A stretch of 64,000 nucleotides of DNA, from NCBI GenBank assembly GCA_051294375.1, contig CM119264.1, positions 26,908,755 through 26,972,754 of the forward strand, read 5' to 3'. A program made the translations under genes and the position numbers. Below the pieces are notes generated by a model. The model saw only the letters and a program-made list of their open reading frames with translations, had not been told where the DNA came from and ran no database searches. Positions 36,661-48,489 of this stretch are shown in pieces; the first letter of the stretch is position 1; each line of letters starts with the position of its first letter. The DNA comes from Paraspadella gotoi (lineage: Eukaryota; Chaetognatha).

Positions 36661-36991
36661 TTTTTTTGTTTCAACATTTTTCCATAAGAGCCCTCCGTCT
36701 CCAGGGCGACCGTCGGCGGAGGCGGTTCAATTCAAATCTTCGTCGCCAAATTGAATTAACCCGCGCGAAAGTAAAACGAAAACAAAAGACGTCGTTTTCG
36801 CTCGTTTTCGATCAACGACGTCGATTGCGCCATCAAAGGCTCTGGAATTGCAGAATCAAGAGAAAATTTCATGCGAATGTTATTGACGATTAATTTGGTA
36901 AAGAACCATCGAGAGCTTTCGCTCGACTGGACGTAATTTTGCGGACCGTTTCGATAGTATTTATCGTCTGCAGTACATGAAATTGCTTTCA

Positions 36992-37122
<131 letters not shown>

Positions 37123-37569
37123 CCATCTCCACTCTCTTCCCCTTTTCTCTCCTCACGATCTTTTTCCCTTTGACCTTTTTCTCTTTGTATCTCCCTCCCC
37201 CACCTCCACCGTCTCAGTCCAGTATCCACTTCCCTATCTCCCCTGCCCGACCACTTCTCCACCCCACTCCCCTCTGCCCGTCACTCTTGACCGACGCCCG
37301 ATCCATTTCCTCGCCCGTCTCTCGATCGCGACGCCATCTTCGTCGCCGACGCGAAGACGAGGATTTTCGAGTCGCGATTCTCGGGGCGTGACGTCGTTTC
37401 CGGTCTGGCGAGCGGGGGAAGGGGCGTGGAGAGAGAGAGGGGAAAGAGGGAGAGAGGGAGAGGGGGGAGGGGAGAGGGGGAGAAGGAAGAGAAGGGAGAG
37501 GGAAGAGGGAAAAGTGAGAATGGCAGGGCGAGGAAGAAAGGCGAGAGAGAGAGAGAGAGAAAGAGTGAT

Positions 37570-37572
<3 letters not shown>

Positions 37573-37647
<75 letters not shown>
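37573..37647. repeat. (GA)n microsatellite, about 37 units
   Basis: A perfect GA run preceded by G-rich purine sequence from 37410. With the CT array at 36995-37119 it could form a long inverted duplex. Confidence 0.97.
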
Positions 37648-37649
<2 letters not shown>

Positions 37650-37734
37650 AAAGCAAGACGCTCGTCCGCCAGGGTCAAATGGAGGTCATCGACTTTACGC
37701 CGCGAATATCGATTCAGTGAAAGTGAAACGATCT

Positions 37735-37765
37735 CTCGTGACGACGACGACGACGACGACGACGA
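37735..37765. repeat. (GAC)n trinucleotide run
   Basis: GACGACGAC repeats. Confidence 0.9.
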
Positions 37766-37839
37766 AGAAAACGTCGACCTCGGGATCTCATTTCTCGTTA
37801 ATTTCCGAAAAGCGACTCGTCTTGTCTTGTCGAGCCAAG

Positions 37840-38300
37840 ATTTAGCCTCGATCAGAGATTTAAAAACTATCCAGGATTTAGATTTTTAGTTGAGTGCTTG
37901 AATTTAGTTGACACAAGATCTAATCCCGATCTAAGATTTAAAAACGATCCAAGATTTAATTTAGTGAATTAATTTAGTCGAGCCAAGAATTAGCCTCGAG
38001 CTAAGATTTATAAACGATACAAGATAAGTTAGTCTTTTTAAATTTAGTTGAGCCAATATTTTTAGTTGAGTGCTTCAATTTCGCCGAGTCAATTTTTAGA
38101 CTCTAATTAAGATTTATTTGTCAGCTAAGATTTTGATTAGAGCTTAAATTTACATATTTCGCTTCATGCTGAGATTTATTTGCGACTTAAGATTTACAGA
38201 CTTATTCCCGAGCAAGATTTATCCTATGCTCAAGTTTAGGCTTAGTCCTAAGCCAAAATTAATCCAAGAGCTAAGAGCTTAATTAATATTTTGTAGTCTA
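37840..38300 (+). repeat. degenerate tandem repeat built on AAGATTTA
   Basis: Units of about 110 bases contain GAGCCAAGATTTAGCCTCGA, AAACGATCCAAGATTTA and TTAGTTGAGTGCTTGAATTT. They are strongly diverged towards the 3' end. Nothing coding is seen. Confidence 0.6.
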
Positions 38301-38653
38301 CAGTAGAATCAAGATTTGGTCTTCATCATAAGCATCATCACTCCATCTAAAGCAAGACCCCGTAATTTCTAATCGTAGAAAGCCAACTCAGTTGAGCAGC
38401 CGAATCCAAGAAAGCCGGAATGTCTTTTGATGTTTATCAATGATGTTAGCAATGGGTTGTCTTTCGTTTTTTTAATGAGACGTTCAACAATTGGATAGTT
38501 CGTCAGTTAGTCAGTCTGTCTATATCTTTCCACAATAAAAACAACAACAACGACCAGAACTAAATTGAAGCCGAGATTTTTATCGCCTCCTTAGTCTTTC
38601 TTCCCGATTCTCAATGGGAAGAGAAAGATTGGAGGTGGAACGACCCCAACTTT

Positions 38654-38655
<2 letters not shown>

Positions 38656-38695
<40 letters not shown>

Positions 38696-38796
38696 TTTGT
38701 AGTCAAAAATTTTCTTTCTTTTTATTTTCTCTTCGGCCTTTTTCAACAAATGGTGATCTTTTCTTCTTCAATTTTCTTTTTACTGCATCATAATCT

Positions 38797-38860
<64 letters not shown>
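38656..38860. repeat. two (CT)n microsatellites
   Basis: Runs at 38656-38692 and 38800-38860. Confidence 0.96.
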
Positions 38861-38866
<6 letters not shown>

Positions 38867-38869
38867 CTC

Positions 38870-40300
38870 TTTGTTTCCCCGTTTTCTTTCTTTGTGTGTA
38901 TCTCTGACTGTCTCTCTCTCCCCACTTATCAGGTTTGTAAGAGATCTTTTGAAAAAATAGTCCGTCTTCTGGATCATTCACTTTTTACGGAGTGGATGAT
39001 AAGAATATCGGATTTGCGAAAGAATTCAAAGAGACTACTTCCGCCGGTTTTGGGTAAGTTCATATCATTTCTGGGGCAAGTAAGTCGCCTTATAGCGGGA
39101 GTTAATCTCTTTTGATATATTTTCTTGTTAAATTATTAATTCTTTTTGTTAGTTTTCCTACACAAAAAATACAAAATATCTGTAGTTTTTAATATTTAAT
39201 TTTATGACAAATTCTGTAGTTTCGGTAATATTAAAAAATATGCCCATCAGACTCCCAAATTAACCCTTACCTTTTTGCACAGGATTTTCACTCTTCCGCC
39301 ACTTCTCTTCCCCCTCCCTACTCCCCCGTCGCCTTTTCTGTCTTCGCCCGCGTCTCACGTCGGGACTTCACACGTCCGCGCGAATCACAACCCTCACACT
39401 TATTGCCTCGCGTTACTTCATCGACGTCGTCGTCGTCGTCATCCGATCCGAGCCAACATCGCTTCTAACGGTCGATCGCCATCGCCATCACGATCACGAC
39501 TAAAATCGCAACACATCGAATCGGTGAGTTTATTAGTTTTAACTAAAACGTCCTGTGAACTTGGCAACAAATCACGAGATGGTCACTGGTTCCTGTCCTT
39601 TAATTATTACCCTTGGTGAAAGGAATAATGCGAGCCTTTCGCATCGTATCCTGTCGTGTCTTTCTAGTTTGAAATTTATTACAAATGTCGAAGATTTTGT
39701 TTTATCATAGTTTCCTATCCTTAAGTAACGGGGTTAAAAAAAAAGCCTTTTTATTAAGCGGTTATCAAAATGTTTTTTCAAACAATGTGAGAGGAAGAAG
39801 CAAGAAGGAGATTGCGAAGAAGAAGAGGAAAAAAAAAAGAAAAGGAAGTAGATTGAAGAGGAAGAAGAAATTGAAAAATGGTTTCGATTCCGAGGGAAAA
39901 AGTCACGTGGGTTTTTCTTTAGTCCGCCCTCAACTCTCCTTTTCGCCTTACCAATTTGGTTGCGCTCTCTCTCGCTCTCTCTCGCTCTCCTTCGCTCTCT
40001 CTCTCTCTCTCTCTCTCTTGTGGCCACCTCCAAAAAACCGACATAAAAATGAAAAATTTTAATATCTATGACTTTAAAATTTATGGGTGAGAAGCTATGG
40101 TTTATTTTTTATTTTTTACTTAATTAATTTTCTTACTACTTCAATTCTTGAAATAATTAATTCAAGTTTTATTACGTACCACCGACTCAGATACGTACCA
40201 CCGACTCAAATACTCGACAGCAGTTTAAAACGATGATCATTTTAAATCAAAGTCATCTATTTTTAAACTAATGCAGACAAGAGTTAACAAGATTTCAGTT
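38870..40300. other. intergenic sequence, no gene recognised
   Basis: Contains a GTC run at 39422-39440, a purine-rich patch at 39790-39900 and short CT runs at 39966-40018. No gene was recognised. Confidence 0.4.
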
Positions 40301-40306
40301 TTACGA

Positions 40307-40450
40307 AATAGCGGAAAGGTATAAGTTTTTTTTATTGTCAACAACGATAATTTAATTTATTGTCCAATTTTACATTATAATCGAAACATGTCCAAATTCA
40401 ATTAAATTATCGTTGTTGACAATAAAAAAATCTTATACCTTTCCGCTATT
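40307..40450. mobile_element. inverted repeat built from Penelope-type element ends
   Basis: The arms are 40307-40358 (AATAGCGGAAAGGTATAAG... TTGTCAACAACGATAATTTAA) and 40400-40450, its near-exact inverse (TTAAATTATCGTTGTTGACA...CTTATACCTTTCCGCTATT). The 41-base spacer holds GAAACATGTCC followed by AAATTCAATTAAATTATCGTTGTTGA. This resembles the sequence after the hammerhead motif at 11780-11832 read on -. CTGATGA itself is absent. Confidence 0.5.
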
Positions 40451-40517
40451 CTCAAACGCAACGAAACGAAAGAAAATTACACAAAGTTTTACGAAAAAAA
40501 AAAATCCTGGAATGGTT

Positions 40518-40523
40518 TTTATT
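40518..40523 (-). terminator. poly(A) signal of the SLC36-like gene
   Basis: AATAAA on the - strand, about 48 bases after the TAA. Confidence 0.55.
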
Positions 40524-40570
40524 CGTTCCCTTCGATGTTCATTTGTTTCGCCGATTTTCTAGTTTAAACT

Positions 40571-43500
40571 TTAGCCGCCACACGATTCTGTTTTCGCTGC
40601 GAGGATTTCGTTGACGGAAGCGGTGGTTCCGACGAAGACGGCGAAGACGCTGAAGACGAGAAGTAGGGCGTCCAACCAGAGACGCCAGTTCAAACGCCCT
40701 GCTTCTTCGGGTCTTTGGGGAAGGGCGGGAGGAAGGGGAAATACGTATTTAAAAAAACGAGGCAGGGTAAAGTCATCGCCGAATTGTGAATTATTGTGAC
40801 ACCTTGGAATCCTACGTAACAAATCGATGACGATGGGGATTGTCACGGACAAAGGGCAACCGATGAGAATTCCAACCAGCGAGATGAAGGGGCCTGATTT
40901 TGAGAATGCAAAAGACGTTTCAGTTTTACGAATTGGAAAAATATTTACCCAATCATTAGTAATTTATGAAATAACAAGGAACGGTTATTCCAAGGTGTTG
41001 CGCGACGCGGCGCGGCGCCAGTAGTCGCTTAGATTTGATTTTTAACAAATGGGCAATAATCTATAAGCAAGTTATAAGCGCTTTTAACGTAAGTGGGACA
41101 GACCGATGGACAGACATACCGACGGACCGACCGACCGACCGACGGACGGACATCACTGCCATTACGATTAACTTACACCTTCAATCACAACCAAAACGAT
41201 TCACGTTGAGTTCGATCGTCTTCGGGACAACTCACCGATGTGCGGAAAAGCGGCGGCGATGACAGCGGAGCAGACGACGACGACGACTCTGAGGCCGAAG
41301 TCGCAGAGATCGAGGTGGCGATCGTCGACGATCCACTTCTTGACGCCGCCGAAGACAATCCCGTGAGCGACGAAGAACTGGATGGCGTAGGAGGAGACCA
41401 CCGCGCAGGAGAAGATGCCTTTGAGGCTGAAGGAGGAAGTAGGCAAGAAAGTTATAAAGAATTAGCAAACTCTTTTGTGGGAATTTTAAATAAATTTCTG
41501 GGGTTTATAAATACGTTTTTTGATACAAAATGAACTTTTACGATATGTACAGTGACTTATAAACGATTTCCGCATAGCTTGGCCGGGTTGAGGGTCCAAG
41601 CAAGGCAAAAAAAACCGTGTCTAAATGATTTTGTGAATTAGGTTTAAAAACAAACCCAAACAATCATTCATAAACTTACGACGAAACATTTTATACAATT
41701 AGAGGTTTATGGATCTAATTACTACCAATTATGTTACTATGGCAATGGGGGGGGTCATGTGTGATGCCTGGGGTGTGAGGCATCTCCCAACAGCTGGCGC
41801 TCAGGGCTTTGGACGAGCTGAGATTCACCAAGCTATGCGGAAGGCGAATTTAGGATTCGCCATATTACATATATTGCTCTGCAGCAAAGAGAGGCCTAAA
41901 TATAGTCGAACATTTCCTACAAATAAATAATAGGGCTGCGCATCGTTCGAATCGAAGTTCCGATCAAGTTCCTTTATATTTCACTTCTTTTCAAAACTGC
42001 ATAGTCAAGGCCAATATAAATTATATCAATATGGGTGAGTTTCGAAAGCTTGGCGTCTTGGGAAGCCAACGGAGGTAGAGCGCGATCGAAATTCCCATTT
42101 TATCATGCCCAAAAATGGTATTTAAATGAACTGGTCAGACCGTTTTTTCCCTTTTCCAAAAAACCTGCTTGATTTTTGTAAAATAGAACAAATCATACAT
42201 ATCAGTACGGTTTCGGATAGCTTATTGTCTTCTCTACTAGGTAAAAAAAAGAAAAGTTTAATTCTTGCAATCTTGAATGCCTGATAAAGCAATCAAATGA
42301 ACTGGTTTTTTAGGTGAAAACTGCATAGTCAAGCCTTCAATTTTTTTTTTGTTCTAAGACCATCGAAAGAAACTGTATTGTTTTTTACTATCTGTTTCAG
42401 GTAGAGCGCGGGGGTAAATTTAGAGAGTTTATATTAAATTTAGAGCAAATAGAAAGGATATCAAGTTTTTGCACCTAAAAGCTTTTTTAAGCGCGTTCCG
42501 GTCTGTATTGAGGACATCAATTAAAATTAAGCATTGATCATGCGCGATCCGGGCCAGATAAATACCATATTTCAACATGGCTTTACCGTATTTTTTACGT
42601 TTTAGAACGCAGTCTGTATGAAATTTTTGAATTTCACGCCTGTGATATTGGCGTTCTCGGCGTCGTTTGTCCCTTGTTAGTCTCTTTATCTTATCTCTTG
42701 AAGAGACATTAATTTTGTTATGTGATAGTGACAAACCGTTCAATAAAATCTTAAAAGCAATGGATCGAGCTTACTTTTAATGATAACCAAATATTGATGC
42801 GATGATAATCAAATATTGATGCGAAGATAACCGAAGGATTGATGCGATGATAACAAATGATGTATGCGATGATAGTCATTCATTGATGCGATGATAATCA
42901 TTCATTGATGCGATGATAGTCCTTCATTGATCGGATGATAATCATTCATTGATGCGATGATAGTCATTCATTGACGTGACGTGACTTTGAAAAAAGTATG
43001 CATATTTTAAAAAAGTATGCATACTTCAAAAAGTATGCATACTTTTTTCAAAGTATGCATACTTTTTTGAAGTATGCATACTTTTTTAAATATGCATTCT
43101 TTTTGAAGTATGCATACTTTTTTCAAATATGCATACTTTTTTTCAAAGTATGATACTTTTTTCAAAGTTGCATACTTTTTTCAAAGTTTGCATACTTTTT
43201 CAAAGTTGCATACTTTTTTGAAGTATGCATACTTTTTTAAAATATGCATACTTTTTCAAAATATGCATACTTTTTTCAAAGTATGCATACTTTTTTGAAG
43301 TATGCATACTTTTTTTAAAAATAGCATACTTTTTTAAAATATGCATACTTTTTTTAAAGTATGCATACTTTTTTAAAATATGCATACTTTTTTCAAAGTA
43401 TGCATACTTTTTTGAAGTATGCATACTTTTTTAAAATATGCATACTTTTTTCAAATTATGCATACTTTTTTCAAAGTTTGCATACTTTTTTCAAATATGC

Positions 43501-45919
43501 ATACTTTTTTGAAGTATGCATACTTTTTTTAAAATATGCATACTTTTTTCAAAGTATGCATACTTTTTTCAAAGTATGCATACTTTTTTCAAATATGCAT
43601 ATTTTTTCAACTTGCATATCTTTTTCAACTTGCATATCTTTTAACTTGCATATCTTTTTCAACTTGCATATCTTTTTCAACTTGCATATCTTTTTCACTT
43701 GCATATCTTTTTTCAACTTGCATACTTTTTAACTGATTACCGCTAAATTATCTTAGTCAAATCCGACATTGTTTGCTCAAACTTGTTCTATAATAAGCCG
43801 GATTCAGATATGACAATTTTAGATATTAAACTATCGTCTATTATTTTTAATTTTTTATTCATTGATCAATTTATTACACATTAATCATATATCTTTTAAT
43901 TATAGTTTTATTGCTATCATTTAAATCTGTTATCATAAATTAAAATGATTCAAAAATGAAAAATTAATCGTTAAGTGACAATAGTGAATTCTTAATTAGT
44001 TAGTTTAATAGTAGTTTTGCTGGTGAGATCAGTCAATATACTTTCAATTTATTACTTCTTTGGCTCTCTTGTCTTTTCCTTTTTTATTCTGTTATAATTA
44101 TGTTATTTTTGTGATGAATTTTGTAAGGATTCCTTTTTTTCCGGGCTTCGCTTATTCTATTTTCTCTTATGAGGCCGGTTCGCGCATAATCGCTATATCG
44201 GTTTAAAGCTTAGTACTATAGTACAGTAGTTCAAATCCTTATTGGATCAAACCGAGTTCGATTTTAAGCGAAAGTTGATCGATTTGAAGCGCGATTTTCG
44301 CGACTGTTTTTTATTGCCATAACTTTTGAACGGATTATCCGATTTTATAAAATTTTGCATATAGATAGTATTTTAAATTCCCTATCGATCGGTACCAAAT
44401 TTATTTAAAATACCACCAATAGTTAGAAACGATGCACATCCCCATATATAATTCGAGGATTACAATGATTTATTGAGTTATAAAATACCTATCATTAATC
44501 AGCCCTTTCGGCAAATTGAGAGTGATTGCTCGCAGCGAGTCTCGCCCGAATCTCAAGTAGCCAAAGAAAGCGAAGGAAAGTAGAGATGTGGCGCTCAACG
44601 TGATTCCGACGTTGGTGACGCCGAAAGGGGACGTCATCTCTTCGGGCAGCGCCATTTTGTTTTCCAAAGGCAAGACGACGACGGAACCTTGGCAAAAAAA
44701 ATTATAAGAGCTTGTTTGAATATGTTTAGAATAGATTTTGGTATTTTTTGACTTTTCTGTGCGTTTGGTTTTTTTAAGTTTTCTAAACAGAAACTAATTT
44801 AAAACTTAGTCTTGAGATCATAATCAAACATCTATCAGTGTTTAAACGTTCTTAACAGTAATTTATACAAGGCTTTTAAAATTAAGCATTTTCCCCACAC
44901 ATTCAAATATCAAACCACAATCATTTACCCTCGAAAGAAAAAATGAGCGTCGCAAAGAAGACTGGGTACTTAATCGGATCTGGAGCAACCATGTCCAATT
45001 CGCTCATCGGCAGAAAGTCTTGCAGCAAGAAAGCGAAGATGATGGTTGATGCAAGGAGTTGAACGGCGATGCCGACGCAAGATACGATCGCTAACAGTTC
45101 CACGTTGCGGACAAAGATGACCAAGATGATCAGAGGGAAGGTCAGGGAAATGTAAACCTGCACAGGCCAGGTGCAGTCGATAATTTCTCGAATGTTTTCG
45201 CCTGAAAAAGCACGTCTCAAGAATTATCTACTTTCAAATTAAAACTAAATAATAAAAAAAAAAACATCTTTCCTTACCAATAAATATAAAGTAAAAAATG
45301 AGAATCGACCATTGTTGCAGCAAAATCAGAGAGTTTAACATTTTGTGGGCAAATTTAGCGAATGGTGCACAGAAATTAGGACCGTAAGCAAATGCAAACT
45401 GGAACGTGTCCCCATAGTCTAGAGAGCCTCGTTCGGTTAATGCACAAAAAAACCTAAAAAAGAAAATATTTATACTTAATTGCAAATCGCGTTAATATTT
45501 ATGGATTATTCAAAATTTCACCTCGAGGCAGACACCAAGCAGTGCAAGCAGTAAATCAGCAGCAGGGAGTAGAGCGGAATCATCGCCCCGGCGACGAGCA
45601 GTCCGACGCGGGCGACGGCTGCGGGCAACGCCAACGTCGCGGGGCCGACGAAACATTTGACGAAATGCGCCAGGGTAGCGTGAGTGGAGATTCTGTCGGG
45701 CGGAGACGAAGTCGACGCCGATTCTCTCAAAGGATGGGCGTGGCGCGACTCTTCCGCCGAAATAGCATCGATCACGTCCAAGCCTAACAAACGTCTCGTC
45801 TCTGCTGCGACGTTAGAACTTTTTTCGCCGTTGAGGCCGACGTCGGGGACGCTGCCGCCGCAGCTGCCGCCACCGCTTCCGCCGCTGTCGCCGCTGCCGC
45901 CGCTGCTAGCGTTTTTCAT
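40571..45919 (-). CDS. SLC36A-like: SLC36-like proton-coupled amino acid transporter
   Basis: Seven - strand exons, 45919-45522, 45453-45278, 45201-44929, 44687-44489, 41426-41236, 40893-40803 and 40712-40571, join in frame to 489 residues with GT-AG introns. The start is the only ATG before the transmembrane part. The end is TAA at 40573-40571. Residues 1-80 are a Gly/Ser-rich cytosolic head. Hydrophobic segments follow, consistent with about 11 membrane helices. Family marks: LDYGDTF (144-150), LPLENKM (288-294), FFGYLRFG (323-330), ITLNLP (337-342). These are characteristic of SLC36/PAT carriers (AAAP superfamily), which move small amino acids with protons across lysosomal or plasma membranes. 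The last intron was chosen as CCAAG/gtgtca to CCCCAAAG; reading through it also stays open and would add residues. Intron 4 is 3 kb and holds a satellite; intron 5 holds a dispersed element. The helix 1 motif reads GPATLALP, where the family usually has GTGxLGLP. Confidence 0.9.
40973..41151 (+). mobile_element. dispersed GTTGCGCCGC-family element, copy D (inside SLC36 intron 5)
   Basis: It starts AACAAGGAACGGTTATTCCA then AGGTGTTGCGC and has the subtype middle GGCGCCAGTAGTCGCTTAGA. It ends in an ACCGACCGACCGACCGACGG run and lacks the terminal hairpin. It occupies about half of the 342-base intron. Confidence 0.65.
42778..42975 (+). repeat. tandem repeat, about 22-24-base unit (GATGCGATGATAATCATTCATT)
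   Basis: About nine imperfect units in SLC36 intron 4. It runs directly into the next array. Confidence 0.85.
42985..43735. repeat. palindromic satellite, AAAAGTATGCATACTTTT units
   Basis: About 40 units of 17-19 bases. Each core GTATGCATAC is self-complementary and is flanked by A and T runs, so single units can form hairpins. Linkers alternate between GAA and CAAAG. From about 43610 the array switches to a distinct homogeneous subtype, TTTTTCAACTTGCATATC, for about eight units. It lies in SLC36 intron 4. Confidence 0.92.
43740..44460. other. rest of SLC36 intron 4, nothing recognised
   Basis: AT-rich sequence with no repeat or coding signal seen. Confidence 0.5.
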
Positions 45920-46021
45920 TTTTCAACACCCACCTTCTTTTTAAAATTTTAGACAATGTTTTTTTAGTTGAATAAAACATAAAACATAAAATAGAATATA
46001 AACCATAACATAAAGCTTGCG

Positions 46022-46494
46022 GAAAGCTTGCAGGGACCCGCTATGTCATTATCTTGTAAGAGTGATGGAGGCCATAAACCACCAAAGCCTGTCCAAAGTC
46101 AGGGGCGAGATAGCTTATTTATTAAATGAATGGATAATTTTTATATTGGTTGTACCAATTTCATAAATTTTAGCTCCTTGTATTTTGATGCTGGACGGAG
46201 TACAATATAAATATATATACGATCTAATACTTAAGGGAGTGGTCTTTTCATACAATTGAAACATTCTTTAAAATATTATACCACTTCATTGATAGGGAAG
46301 CCACTTACTCTTGGAGTGAATAAACGAGACTGTGAGAGAGTCTTGATTGAAAGCTTGCAGGGACCTGCTATGTCATTATCTTGTAAGAGTGATGGAGGCC
46401 TTAAACCACCAAAGCCTGTCCAAAGTCAGGGGCAATATAGCTTATTTATTAAATGAATGGATAATTGTTATATTGGTTGTACCAATTTAATAAA
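46022..46494 (+). repeat. direct duplication, about 147-base unit at 46022-46168 and 46349-46494
   Basis: Both copies run GAAAGCTTGCAGGGACC...GCTATGTCATTATCTTGTAA ... ATATTGGTTGTACCAATTT with only a few differences (for example CCGC/CTGC, GCGAGATAG/GCAATATAG). The palindromic end TTGGTTGTACCAA also occurs at about 3602-3614. The pair sits just upstream of the SLC36-like start codon, 180 bases of other sequence apart. It may be a fragment of a dispersed repeat. Confidence 0.8.
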
Positions 46495-46701
46495 AAGTAA
46501 AATGTTTAAAAAAGCATTTCGGAAGAAAAATACAGTCGCCAAAAGTAGATTACATAATTTCAAATAATTTAAAACATTTGACGGAAAGAAACTCGTATTA
46601 AAAACTTTTTCGAAGGTCTATGTCGTAAGCTGTCTCTAGTTGATTTCAAATATCTACGTGGAACATTCGACCGAGATTTACTTTTTGTTTAATGAGATCT
46701 G

Positions 46702-46705
<4 letters not shown>

Positions 46706-46770
<65 letters not shown>
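46706..46770. repeat. (GA)n microsatellite, about 32 units
   Basis: A perfect GA run. Confidence 0.97.
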
Positions 46771-46771
<1 letters not shown>

Positions 46772-46773
<2 letters not shown>

Positions 46774-47780
46774 TGGGAACAAAAGTTGAACAACAAGCGA
46801 ATTCAAATCTTGTTAACGACGGCGTTCTTCTTGTGACAAACAAGCGCTGTTCGGGGTCGAGCGCTTTATCGAAGATAGGCGCTCCAACGAAGAGAACCCT
46901 CTTCGCTTTTCTCATTCGCTAAAAATGAGCAAAAGAAATCCAGGAGACGCGAGAATTCCACGATTTGCATAAAAGAAGAATGAAAAGAGGAAAACCGTCG
47001 GGATTTCGGAACCGACGTCGTCTGAAAATCTAGATGAACGCGAGAGACGAGAGACGCGACCCTGCAGTGATTGAGGAGATAATGGAGCAGAAGGGAGACT
47101 AGAGACACGACAGACGCGAGCCGAGATAAAAGAGAGACGAGAGAGCAGACGCGTCGTCGGCCCCTGAGGTGACCGGCCCCGACGTGGACCGACATCGACC
47201 CGACGAGAATGCGTAACGCGGACGCGATATTTAGTCGAGAATGGCCCGACAATAGGAAAACCGGCCCGACAATGGGACATACCGGCTCTGCCCTCTGGAG
47301 GTTAAACGTTTGAAGAAAGAAAGAAAAAAGAAATACAGAAATAACGGGAAGGTCGCTAGAGGAGAATGGGGGGGCGGAAGAATGAGCGAGATAGAAGAAG
47401 AAAAGAAGAAATAGACTATTTAATAGTGGAAAAAGGAAAAGCGAAAGGCGAGGAAATAAAATGAAAATAGGTGAAAAATAGGGAGAAAAGAAAGTAATGT
47501 TCGCGCGAGAAATTAAGAAAAGGAAAAAAGAAAAAAATGTTGGTAAAAGATCAGGAGATATTAACGCAATGTATCAGAACTCCGTGACCGGAAAGATATA
47601 GGGTTTAACCTTGAAAAGGTTAAATTATTAGCGTCTTATTAAACACTAGACTCCACGAAACGGAAAAATTTCGGCGTAGTAGAATAAAAGTTTTTTGAAA
47701 TTAATTAGAAAAGCTTCGTTATCTTTTAATCAGTTGCTCTATTACTAAAAAGCAGAGCCAAACATTTTCCAAACGTTTTT
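46772..47780. other. intergenic sequence, no gene recognised
   Basis: CpG-rich and GAGACGA-rich at 46980-47280, purine-rich at 47300-47550. Short frames on both strands have no recognised relatives. Confidence 0.4.
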
Positions 47781-47783
47781 TTA

Positions 47784-48164
47784 AACAAGAACGGTAATTC
47801 AAATGTGTTGCTCCGTAGTGACTGCGATATCACGTGTATTTCTTGTGACATGACTACATGACTACAATAACTTTCTTAGCTCATGTATTTCTGACACGCA
47901 CTGCATCGGAATTTTGTTTTTTATTCTTTATAGTTTTAGGATTTCCTGAAGGCGGCGATAGCAGTCCCTAAGATTTAAAGTTTTTTCCTGTCTTGACAAA
48001 TGTGTAACCAACTATATGCAAGTTATGAGCATTTTGAATGTAATTAGGACAGACCAATGGACAGACATACCGACCGTCGGACTGACCGATGGACCGACCG
48101 ACGGACCAACCAAAAAGTGACTTATAGATCTGCTCCACAAGTACTCAGGACACAACTAAAAATG
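47784..48164 (+). mobile_element. dispersed GTTGCGCCGC-family element, copy B
   Basis: Full-length organisation: AACAAGAACGGTAATTCAAA start, GTCATG-like middle, ACAGACATACCGACCG run, degenerate hairpin near AAGTACTCAG, CAACTAAAAATG end. It lies head-on to copy C, about 31 bases away. Confidence 0.7.
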
Positions 48165-48195
48165 AAAATTTCTAGGAATGATTTTCTTTTTGTTC

Positions 48196-48481
48196 ATTTT
48201 TGTTGCACCACGAGTACTCGCAGAGTAACTCTATAAGTCACTTTTCGGTCAGTCGGTCCTTTGGTATGTCTGTCCGTCAGTCTGTTCCACTTTAAAAAGG
48301 AAAAACCTTCAAATCAAAATTCCGATGCAGTGCTTGTCATAAATACACGGCTCAGAGAGTTATGGTAGTCAATTAGTCATGTCATGTCACATCGTCATGT
48401 CATATAATGTCATGTCACAAGAGATACATGTGATAAGGCAGTCGCTGCGGCGCAACACATTTGAATTACCGTTCTTGTTTT
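48196..48481 (-). mobile_element. dispersed GTTGCGCCGC-family element, copy C
   Basis: Inverted relative to copy B. On - it starts AACAAGAACGGTAATTCAAA, contains several GTGACATGACAT words and ends with the hairpin around GAGTACTCG and GCAACAAAAATG. It lacks part of the middle seen in copy B. Confidence 0.7.
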
Positions 48482-48489
48482 TATAATAT

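Noticed and set aside
42985-43735. CRISPR array
   Set aside because: Units of 17-19 bases without unique spacers, in an intron of an animal gene; it is a satellite.
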